From Deltaproteobacteria bacterium (GTDB lineage: Bacteria > Acidobacteriota > Thermoanaerobaculia > Multivoradales > JAHZIX01), in assembly GCA_022601195.1 (NCBI GenBank), contig JAHZIX010000052.1:186001-250000 (forward strand): a stretch of DNA of 64,000 bases, read 5' to 3'. Position numbers and translations under genes: made by a program. Position 1 is the stretch's first letter. Each line of letters begins with the position of its first letter. The notes beneath the pieces are model-generated. The model was not told the DNA's origin. It worked only from the letters and a program-made list of their open reading frames with translations, and made no database searches. Below, piece after piece: positions 8,201 to 14,788 of the stretch.

Positions 8201-11200
8201 ATACGGTGAACGACATTTCGTTTACCGACGACCTCGACGCCGTCATCACGGGCCTGGTTGCCACAGGTCTTCCTCTCAGCGATGTCTGTGGAGTTGGCTC
8301 GGTGCTAGCGGGTACGTCCTTCCTTACCTTGAGCGGTGGCACACTGCTGCCCAGCGGAACCTGTACCATCATGGTGAATGTCACGGTTCCCGCAGGCGCA
8401 GCGCCGGGAACTTCTCCCAATACCACTAGCGACCTACTCCTCAATGGCCTCTCAGCCGCCAACCCGGCCACCGCCGATCTCACCATCGAGCCACCGCCGG
8501 TCTTCCTCAAGGCCTTTGCACCGAATTTCATCGGTCTCGGCCAGAGTTCGACTCTGACCTTTACCATCGACAACTCCGCCAGCTCTTTGACCGCCACCGC
8601 TCTAGACTTCACCGACAACCTACCGGCGGGAGTCTTGGTGGCCACGCCGGCCAACGCCTCCACCACTTGCCCCAGCGGAACCATCACAGCGGCTTCCGGA
8701 ACCGGCGTGGTGAGCTTCACCGGCGGCACGGTCCTGGCAAGCTCCAGTTGCACCCTCCAGGTTGACGTCACCGCAGGGGCGGTGGGTGCCTTGGTCAATA
8801 CCACCGGCGACCTGACCTCCTCTAACGGCAATAGCGGAGCGGCGACGGCAACCCTGACCGTCAACCCGCAGCCGGGCTTTGCCAAGGTCTTCGCCCCCGA
8901 CATGATCGCCATCGGCGGAGTGAGCACCCTGACCTTCACCATCGACAACTCCGCCAGCACGGTGGCAGCTACGAGCCTGGCCTTTACCGATAACCTCCCG
9001 GCGGCCCTGACCGTGGCGACCCCGGCCATCGCCTCCACCACTTGTACCGGCGGGACCATCACAGCAGCTTCTGGTACTGGGGTCATTTCCTACACCGGCG
9101 GCTCCGTGGCAGCAGCGGCCAGTTGCACTCTCCAGGTGGACGTCACCGGCTCGACCGTCGGCAGCCACGTCAACCTTTCCCTAAACCTCACTTCAAGCTT
9201 GGGTACCAGTGGGACAGCAACAGATACCTTGACCATCAACCCACCACCGACCTTTGCCAAGGTGTTTGCTCCGGACGTCATCTTGTCGGGAGCGGTGAGC
9301 ACCCTGACTTTCACCATCGACAACTCCGCCAGCACCGCAGCGGCCACCGCTGTCGACTTCACCGACAACTTGCCAGCGGCACTCGTCGTGGCGACTCCCG
9401 CCAACGCTTCCACCACTTGCACCGGCGGGACGATCACCGCAGCCAGTGGTACCAGCGCGGTGTCCTACACCGGCGGCACCGTGGCAGCTTCTGCCAGCTG
9501 TACCCTGCAGGTGGACATCACCAGCACGACCCAAGGAATGCACGTCAACCTCACCGGAGACCTGACCTCGTCCCTGGGCAATAGCGGCACGGCCACGGAC
9601 ACCCTGACGGTGGATACGCCGCCGACATTCGTCAAGACCTTTTCCCCGGACTCCATCGGCGTCGGGCCATCGTCCCTGTCGACCCTGGTTTTCGACATCG
9701 ACAACACCGGCAACACGGTTGCAGCCACCGCCCTTGATTTCACTGACAACCTCCCCGCCAACGTCGTGGTGGCCACTCCCCCAACAGCCTCCACCACTTG
9801 CACCGGCGGGACGATTACCGCAACGGCCGGTTCTGGAGTGATCTCCTACTCCGGTGGCACCCTGGCTGCTGGAGCTACCTGCCAGGTGCGCGTCAACGTC
9901 ATCGCGACGATGACGGGTGTTTTCGTCAACACAACGGGAGATCTCACTTCCTCTTCCGGCAATAGCGGCACCGCGACGGATACCCTCACGGTCAACCCAC
10001 AGCCCTTGTTCTCCAAGGTGTTTGCCCCCGACAACATCATCGTGACCGGCACGACGACTCTGACCTTTACCATCGACAACACGGCCAGCACGGTCGATGC
10101 CACCAGTCTGAGTCTGGTTGACGTGATCAGCCTAGACGTCACCATAGGAGCCAGTAGCACCACCTGTATTGGCGGTACCATCGACCCGCAGGACACCTTC
10201 CGCTATTTCGATGGGACCGTTGCAGCCGGCACCTCCTGTACCGTCCAGGTCGACATCACCGTCAACAGTGGAGCCGGTACCTTCGTCAACGTCACCCAGG
10301 ATCTCTTGTCCTCCCTGGGAAGCAGCGGCACCGCGACCGACACGTTGACGATCAATGGCCCTCCGGCTTTCGATAAGGCTTTCGCCCCGACCGTCATCGG
10401 GCTCGGCAGCGCTAGTACCCTGACTTTCACCATCGACAACTCCGCTAGCGCTCTGGCGGCTACGAACCTGGACTTTACGGACAACTTGCCCGCCGGCACG
10501 GAAGTGGCGACACCAGCCACCGCTTCCACGAACTGTACCGGTGGCACTCTCACCGCCGCGTCCGGATCGGCAGTCGTGTCCTACACAGGAGGTTCGGTGG
10601 CAGCAGCGGTTACTTGCTCGATCCAGGTGGACATCGAGGGTACGACTACCGGTAACAAGCTCAATACAACTGGAGATCTGACTTCTTCGAACGGTAATAG
10701 CGGCACGGCGTTCTCTCAGATGACCGTGAGCGCTCTGCCCTTGTTCTCGAAGGTGTTTTCCCCGGATGCCATCGCGGTCGGGGGAGTCAGTACTCTCACC
10801 TTCACCATCGACCACCTCGCCGGTGACGCCTTAGCGGACAATCTCGACTTCACCGACAACTTGCCCGCCTCGGTCACGGTGGCCACTCCAGCCAATGCTT
10901 CTACCACCTGCATCGGAGGAACCTTGACCGCCGCTGCGGGCTCGGCGGTCATCTCCTACACCGGAGGCGTTGTCGGAGCCGGCACCGTGTGCACCGTGCA
11001 AGCGGATGTCACCAGCTCCACCCAGGGAGATCACTTCAATCTCAGTAGTGATTTGACCTCCGATCTGGGCAACAGCGGCCCAGCCACGGATACCCTGACG
11101 GTCAACCTGCCTCCCACTTTCACCAAGGCGTTCCTACCGGACTTCATCGTCCCGGATGGAATCAGCACCTTGACGTTCACCATCGACAACACCGGCAGCA

Positions 11201-12402
11201 CGGTGGCCGCGACCAGCCTGGCCTTCACGGACAACCTGCCGGGCTCGGTGGTGGTGGCGAACCCGGCGAACCCGGCGACGACCTGTACCGGCGGAGTCAT
11301 TACGGCTCCTTCCGGGGCGAGCGGCATCTCCTATAGCGGCGGCTCGGTGGCCGCGGCAGCGGCCTGTACCGTGAGCGTGGATGTCACGGACGCTACGCCA
11401 GGCGTGCGAGTCAACGTCAGTAGTGCTCTGACCTCTTCTTTGGGTGATAGCGGTACTTCCACGGACACCCTGACGGTGTTCGAGAACGCCATGTTCACCA
11501 AGCAGTTCATCCAGAGCCCCGTGCTGCCCGGCGGCACGATCCTGCTGGAGTACACCATCACCAACCCGTCGACCACGGTGGCGCTCGACCAGATCGCCTT
11601 TACGGACGACCTCGATGCTGCGCTGACAGGCTTGGCGGCCACCGGCCTTCCCGTAACGGATGTTTGTGGACCCGGCTCCCAGATCAGCGGCACGACGGTA
11701 CTCTCGATGACCGCAGGTAGTCTCTCGCCTGGAGGCTCCTGTCTCTTCCAAATCTCCCTGGTGGTGCCCGGCGATGCACCTCTGGGCATGGTCACCAGCA
11801 CCAGTAGCTTGCTGACCTTCGAAGGCACCGCCCCAATCCTTGGAGGGAGCCAGCAGGGCCCCGCCGCCACGGCGACCTTCGAAGTCGAGTACTTCGACTT
11901 CTTCAAGGAATTCAGTGAGGAATCGGTCCTGGCTGGGGAGATCGTGCTGCTGAGCTTTACCCTCACCAACCCGGATCCCGTCAACGAAGCCACCGGCGTG
12001 ACCTTCACCGACGATCTGGAAGCGGTGCTCCCCGGCATGGTCGCTCTCGACCTACCGGTGAACGACCTATGTGGCGCCGGCTCGGTGGTCAGCGGGTCTT
12101 CCGTCATCACCCTGACCGGAGGCATCTTGCCGGCGGGCGGTGGTTGTTCTTTCACCGTGGCCGTTCAAGTGCCCGCTTCCGCAAGCTCCGGTCCGGTCAC
12201 CAACGTCACCAGTGGCATCGATGCCACCGTCGGCGGCAACCCAGTTACCGGCGACGGTGGCATCACGGCGGTCGCCGTCCTCAACGTCGTGGGGAATATC
12301 GTCGAAGTGCCGACACTGCCGGGCTGGGGATTGATGCTACTGGCAGCGATTCTGGCGCTGGTCGCGCTACGGCGGGTGGCAACCCAGCAGCGGGTAAGGT
12401 AA
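5218..12402 (+). CDS. Giant secreted protein with 18 DUF11-like repeats and IPTL-CTERM tail
   Basis: A 2,394-residue protein. Residues 1-33 are a signal peptide (VFLGATTLLALTCLAAVPAFA, then QPAFSKSF). The rest is 18 Ig-like repeats of about 115-135 residues, each opening with an [F/L]-x-K-x-F motif and each containing one or two cysteines, as in DUF11-type surface repeats. Two subtypes are visible: type A (APDxI, DFTDNLPA, LTSSxGNSGTATDTLTV) and type B (FTDDPVxPG, FTDDLDA, DVCGxGS, PASADL). Their order is A2-B6-A8-B2. The C-terminus VPTLPGWGLMLLAAILALVALRR matches the IPTL-CTERM pattern: a PTLxxWG signature, one membrane helix and basic residues. This predicts sorting to the outer surface by an exosortase-like enzyme. 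The role is probably structural or adhesive. The start is supported by AGGA about 12 bases upstream of the ATG. Confidence 0.85.
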   Translation: MPYAHRSSQFKVFLGATTLLALTCLAAVPAFAQPAFSKSFAPDSIAPGGTTLLSFVIDNTGSGTPVTDLAFTDVLPAGVTLATPANPQTNCVDGTLSAPDGGGTITYSDGRLAAGQACTVTVQVTSSTVGTHMNVSGDLTSSAGNSGTATDDLTVAWDRPAFSKSFSPSSISLGSRSTLTFTIDNTGNLSQAQNMIFTDNLPTGMVVADPPNASNTCEAGIFIGGVFAPVPGSSTVTLTFGGGINVAAVAAGMTCTLTVDVIGSGIGLLVNSTGELTSSPGGPSVSSGIATASLEVTASEVALTKSFTDDPVPPGGTVDLDFTISNRNRLEMATAIGFSDDLDATLSGLVVSGALPTDPCGPGSSLSGTSTLTLSDGVLAPEGVCTFSVTLAVPAGAVSGIYPNTTSPISYSFGSPEMGAAASDSLFVFPIPLLTKTFLDSPVNPGDTTRMEFTITNTSATSPATDISFLDDLTAFLPFPIVATLPATPCGAGSSAALIGLGIGEQGLLLSSGTLAAGASCTFEVTLTLPIDVPSGLYTNTTDPITATVDAQTVTGRPASADFLVVAAPLLFKDFTDDPVAPGGTVTLEFTLDHNANSPTDATGITFTDDLNAAVAGLAAIGLPLNDVCGVGSVLSGTTNLTLTGGTLTPGSSCTFSVTLQVPAGAMAGTFTNTTSSVVATVGGASVTGRSASADLLVTGLTFSKAFTDDPVIPGESVTLEFTLDNTAGTLDATGMVFTDTLNTNLPGLAASGLPLMDICGTGSQISGTTFLVFTGGNLTAGTSCTFSVTVDVPPGAASGEYGNLTSNLVATIDGSSVVLPPAADALTVSSEVLLLAKSFTDDPVTPGSMVTLEFTVSNADATETVTDITFTDDLDAALTGLTALGLPAMDVCGTGSMLTGTSLLTLTGGTIPGGGSCTFSVTLMVPASVALGTVATNTTSAATGMVSGLPVNGSPASDDLLIDFLTFSKSFDGPSVAGGTAVLTFNIENLSATDTVNDISFTDDLDAVITGLVATGLPLSDVCGVGSVLAGTSFLTLSGGTLLPSGTCTIMVNVTVPAGAAPGTSPNTTSDLLLNGLSAANPATADLTIEPPPVFLKAFAPNFIGLGQSSTLTFTIDNSASSLTATALDFTDNLPAGVLVATPANASTTCPSGTITAASGTGVVSFTGGTVLASSSCTLQVDVTAGAVGALVNTTGDLTSSNGNSGAATATLTVNPQPGFAKVFAPDMIAIGGVSTLTFTIDNSASTVAATSLAFTDNLPAALTVATPAIASTTCTGGTITAASGTGVISYTGGSVAAAASCTLQVDVTGSTVGSHVNLSLNLTSSLGTSGTATDTLTINPPPTFAKVFAPDVILSGAVSTLTFTIDNSASTAAATAVDFTDNLPAALVVATPANASTTCTGGTITAASGTSAVSYTGGTVAASASCTLQVDITSTTQGMHVNLTGDLTSSLGNSGTATDTLTVDTPPTFVKTFSPDSIGVGPSSLSTLVFDIDNTGNTVAATALDFTDNLPANVVVATPPTASTTCTGGTITATAGSGVISYSGGTLAAGATCQVRVNVIATMTGVFVNTTGDLTSSSGNSGTATDTLTVNPQPLFSKVFAPDNIIVTGTTTLTFTIDNTASTVDATSLSLVDVISLDVTIGASSTTCIGGTIDPQDTFRYFDGTVAAGTSCTVQVDITVNSGAGTFVNVTQDLLSSLGSSGTATDTLTINGPPAFDKAFAPTVIGLGSASTLTFTIDNSASALAATNLDFTDNLPAGTEVATPATASTNCTGGTLTAASGSAVVSYTGGSVAAAVTCSIQVDIEGTTTGNKLNTTGDLTSSNGNSGTAFSQMTVSALPLFSKVFSPDAIAVGGVSTLTFTIDHLAGDALADNLDFTDNLPASVTVATPANASTTCIGGTLTAAAGSAVISYTGGVVGAGTVCTVQADVTSSTQGDHFNLSSDLTSDLGNSGPATDTLTVNLPPTFTKAFLPDFIVPDGISTLTFTIDNTGSTVAATSLAFTDNLPGSVVVANPANPATTCTGGVITAPSGASGISYSGGSVAAAAACTVSVDVTDATPGVRVNVSSALTSSLGDSGTSTDTLTVFENAMFTKQFIQSPVLPGGTILLEYTITNPSTTVALDQIAFTDDLDAALTGLAATGLPVTDVCGPGSQISGTTVLSMTAGSLSPGGSCLFQISLVVPGDAPLGMVTSTSSLLTFEGTAPILGGSQQGPAATATFEVEYFDFFKEFSEESVLAGEIVLLSFTLTNPDPVNEATGVTFTDDLEAVLPGMVALDLPVNDLCGAGSVVSGSSVITLTGGILPAGGGCSFTVAVQVPASASSGPVTNVTSGIDATVGGNPVTGDGGITAVAVLNVVGNIVEVPTLPGWGLMLLAAILALVALRRVATQQRVR

Positions 12403-12466
12403 GTCGAGGGCCTGGAAGGCTCGCTACAGCGAAACAACTAGGCCCAAGAAAGCAGGAGATCCATCC

Positions 12467-12505
12467 GCCTCGAGAATCCACCCCTCAAGGGTGAGCTCTC
12501 GAGGC
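12467..12505. terminator. Stem-loop between convergent genes, possible terminator
   Basis: GCCTCGAGA (12467-12475) pairs exactly with TCTCGAGGC (12497-12505); inside the 21-base loop CACCC and GGGTG can extend a second short stem. It lies 64 bases after the repeat-protein stop and about 60 bases past the stop of the convergent SEC-C gene. There is no clear U-tract on either strand, so intrinsic termination is uncertain. Confidence 0.5.
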
Positions 12506-12565
12506 AGACAGCCTCTCTATTGCCAGCTCTTTTCCAGGACGTCCAGAGGGCTTTCCGGTTTGCCC

Positions 12566-13627
12566 TCAGCCTGCCGGGGATGGCGGCGTTAGCCCTACCG
12601 ACTGCCAAAGAAAATCGAAACTCAAAGGCTTCCGCCCATCCTCTTCAGCGGCGGCCTGGGCCATCTCTTGGTAGGCCTCTAATAGAGCGATCACCGCCGG
12701 GCGCCCCCTCTTGGTATGAACCGTCTGGCGCGGCGTGTTGCCACCCAATTCCTCAATGGGTTGGTCTGCCCAATCCCGATAGCTCCAGCGCTCCAGGGTC
12801 GCCTCCAGATCCCAAATCTCCTGGCGAGGGATTTGCGGCAACGCCTGACGGGGCTCTGGATCCTCCGTAGACCGGCCCATCACCGCCAATTGGCGCATCC
12901 AAGCATCCACGATGGTGCGGCCGGTGACTGCCCGGGCCTCCGCCGGGTCGGAAACGTTACCGAGCTTTTCCAGAAGCTCCTGGCAAAGAGCCTCGTGACA
13001 GGAGGGCGTGAAGGGCATCAAGCCGCCATCGAATCGCCCCGGGTCTCCCGGCACACCGCCGCCGGGAACCACGCGAGTCGCCAATAGCAACCCCTGAGGA
13101 AACTCCTCGGCCCCCTCCACCTCCGCCACCCAAAGGCGCTCCGGCTTCTCTCGACCCAGGGTGTCTTGTAACCAAGTCCCTTCTCCTCGACGAGATTCTT
13201 CGACCCGATAGAGCCCCAAGGGCCGACTGAATAGCTCCTCCATCCGTCGCCGCTCTGCCGGCTCCATCTGGGGACCTCCAGCCCCCAGCAACAACTCCTG
13301 GGTGGTCCGCTGCTCCCCATCGACCTCCAGAGTCCCCTCGGCGAGGAAAAACTCGTAGGTATTCCTCTCCAGAGTCTCCAAAAGATAAACCGGCAACTGA
13401 GGTATGTCCGACCGAGCCTCGTCCTCGAGGGCAGCGTAAAACTGCTCCTCCCGAGCCTCGTCCATCGCGCCATGAAAGTTGTCGGCCAGCCACTCGAAGG
13501 AACGCATGGTGGCCTCTCCCTCCGCCTTCGCCTCCCGGGCAGCGTCCCTCTCCTTCGCCAGACAACATTTCTTGTACTTCTTCCCGCTGCCGCACGGACA
13601 AGGATCGTTTCGGCCCACTCTACTCAT
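12566..13627 (-). CDS. SEC-C zinc-motif protein of unknown function
   Basis: A 353-residue protein that opens with a SEC-C motif, GRNDPCPCGSGKKYKKCC (zinc ligands C10, C12, C21 and C22). This motif occurs at the C-terminus of SecA, where it binds SecB or ribosomes, and as a stand-alone adaptor in many otherwise unknown proteins. The remaining 330 residues are acidic and mostly helical, with no further domain I recognise and no signal peptide or membrane segment, so it is probably cytoplasmic. It is convergent with the repeat-protein gene and has no obvious operon partner on its strand. The start places the zinc motif at the very N-terminus as expected. Function remains open. Confidence 0.82.
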   Translation of the reverse strand: MSRVGRNDPCPCGSGKKYKKCCLAKERDAAREAKAEGEATMRSFEWLADNFHGAMDEAREEQFYAALEDEARSDIPQLPVYLLETLERNTYEFFLAEGTLEVDGEQRTTQELLLGAGGPQMEPAERRRMEELFSRPLGLYRVEESRRGEGTWLQDTLGREKPERLWVAEVEGAEEFPQGLLLATRVVPGGGVPGDPGRFDGGLMPFTPSCHEALCQELLEKLGNVSDPAEARAVTGRTIVDAWMRQLAVMGRSTEDPEPRQALPQIPRQEIWDLEATLERWSYRDWADQPIEELGGNTPRQTVHTKRGRPAVIALLEAYQEMAQAAAEEDGRKPLSFDFLWQSVGLTPPSPAG

Positions 13628-13966
13628 GACTCATCTCCAAGGTTTCGAATTCCGGTGGATTGTAACGCGGAGCCTGCGAGCTCCGGTACTTGATCTAGAA
13701 CGAGTTTTGACCTCGCTCTAGCTCGAAGCCGGCGAGAAAAAGCCGCCACCGCTTCTCGATGAGTCTGTGGGCAGGGGAAATCTTAGCGACTCGAGATGGG
13801 GGAATCGAAGGGCCCGGCAAGGGCGAACGGCTGACCCAACATCATGTACTTGTTCTGCCGAAATGCCACTTTCGGGTTGGTTCGCTTACTCAGACATTCG
13901 TGGTCAAGCGGCGTCAAATTGAGACCAGGGTTCAGGTAAGTAACGACCTTGCCTCCGACAAGGGCG
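13628..13966. other. Intergenic region (339 bp) with one stem-loop
   Basis: No gene is supported here. The plus-strand open frame at 13759-14040 overlaps the toxin gene and has a featureless translation. The only structure I see is the hairpin at 13695-13721. Confidence 0.5.
13695..13721 (-). terminator. Stem-loop, full pairing as minus-strand RNA
   Basis: Arms CTAGAACGAG (13695-13704) and CTCGCTCTAG (13712-13721) with a 7-base loop differ at one position, which becomes a G-U pair in a minus-strand transcript. It lies about 245 bases past the toxin stop and 68 bases before the SEC-C start codon. No U-tract follows, so it may end toxin-antitoxin transcription or be a leader structure for the SEC-C gene. 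Confidence 0.35.
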
Positions 13967-14263
13967 CTAGCAGAGATACCGCTCTATATCCAAGGCTCCG
14001 TGGAAGACTCCGAGCACATCGATATTGCCGCCTGACTTGACTCGGTAAGCTATTCGGTAGTGGCCGTAGAGCAGGATCCGGATCTCGTGACCTCTGTGCC
14101 CCTCGTATCGATAGCCCATCTTTGGATGCTGTTCTAGAAGCTGCACTTTCGAGTAGATACCCAGAGCCGTCCGCCGCGCGGCTGATGGGTTGTCTTGCGC
14201 GATGTAATCGTGGATTTCTTTAACCCAGAGCTCCGCTTCCGAGGTCCAAGCTACTTCACCCAT
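13967..14263 (-). CDS. ParE/RelE-family toxin of a type II toxin-antitoxin pair
   Basis: A 98-residue protein with the ParE/RelE layout: an N-terminal helical pair (SEAELWVKEIHDYIAQDNPSAARRTALGIYSKVQLLEQHPKMG region, residues about 8-50) followed by the beta-sheet segment EIRILLYGHYRIAYRV and a final hydrophobic strand (IDVLGVFHG). ParE toxins poison DNA gyrase and RelE toxins cut mRNA on the ribosome; the YxxHRGHEIR-type segment and the lack of a clear RelE catalytic set make ParE-like more likely, but the target cannot be settled. Its start overlaps the last 13 bases of the upstream antitoxin, which is the usual translational coupling for such pairs. Confidence 0.85.
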   Translation of the reverse strand: MGEVAWTSEAELWVKEIHDYIAQDNPSAARRTALGIYSKVQLLEQHPKMGYRYEGHRGHEIRILLYGHYRIAYRVKSGGNIDVLGVFHGALDIERYLC

Positions 14264-14451
14264 GAAGCGATCCGCTGGCCCATCTCCTCATGACCAATCG
14301 TGCGATCGGCTTCCGAGTCTGCCAGACCTCGCTCGATCATCCGGGCGAAGGCCATCTCACGCAGGATTTCTTCATAACTACTGTCGTCCGGAAGGTCTTG
14401 GATGGTCCGAATCATGTGATCTTTCGGGGTCGTTGCTTCTGCTGTAGCCAC
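14251..14451 (-). CDS. Antitoxin partner of the ParE/RelE-like toxin
   Basis: A 66-residue acidic protein. I chose the GTG start at 14451 because AAGGAGG lies five bases upstream; the longer open frame to 14664 adds a Cys/Arg-rich N-terminus that looks non-coding. The helical segment SSYEEILREMAFARMIERGLADSEADRTIGHEEMGQRI resembles short antitoxins paired with ParE/RelE toxins. It would neutralise the toxin by binding it. No classical DNA-binding fold is obvious at this length, so autoregulation is uncertain. The stop lies 13 bases inside the toxin gene. Confidence 0.8.
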   Translation of the reverse strand: MATAEATTPKDHMIRTIQDLPDDSSYEEILREMAFARMIERGLADSEADRTIGHEEMGQRIASWVK

Positions 14452-14788
14452 GCTTGCCTCCTTGGTTGGTCGTCTGATTCTACCCCCTCTGCTCCTGCTA
14501 GCTCCACCGGCCCTGGCGCCGACGGGGCCGGAGCACAGACATCTGCAGCCGCAGACACTAGCCCTAACGAAGCGGCAACACCGGAGGCAGCAGCTCATCG
14601 GAGAGGGCAGGCGAGCGTAGTAGAGGATGGAAGCCGACGGGCGCACCCCTAGAAGGAAGAGCATCTCGACCCTCGTTACGGATCAACGACGGGAAACTTC
14701 GGCGATCGCACAAGAATCGAGATGGTTACGGGGGCCTCATCGGGGAGGAATCCGACCGGGGCAAAATGGGAGCCTCTAGAAGGGCGGT
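14452..14788. other. Intergenic region (337 bp) after the NRPS operon
   Basis: This lies between the M28 peptidase stop and the antitoxin start, and should hold the antitoxin promoter and the end of the operon transcript. The only ordered signal I see is the AAGGAGG ribosome binding site just upstream of 14451. No hairpin with a U-tract is visible after 14789. Confidence 0.45.

Noticed and set aside
6828..9086. 752-codon open frame on the minus strand inside the DUF11 repeat gene
   Set aside because: It is antisense to a clear repeat protein; its translation mirrors the repeats and is low-complexity Ala/Val/Ser/Pro. High GC and biased codons keep antisense frames open.
13759..14040. 93-codon plus-strand frame overlapping the toxin gene
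   Set aside because: Antisense overlap with the better-supported toxin and no recognisable features.
14452..14664. N-terminal extension of the antitoxin to 137 residues
   Set aside because: The added part is Cys/Arg-rich, and AAGGAGG sits directly before the internal GTG at 14451.
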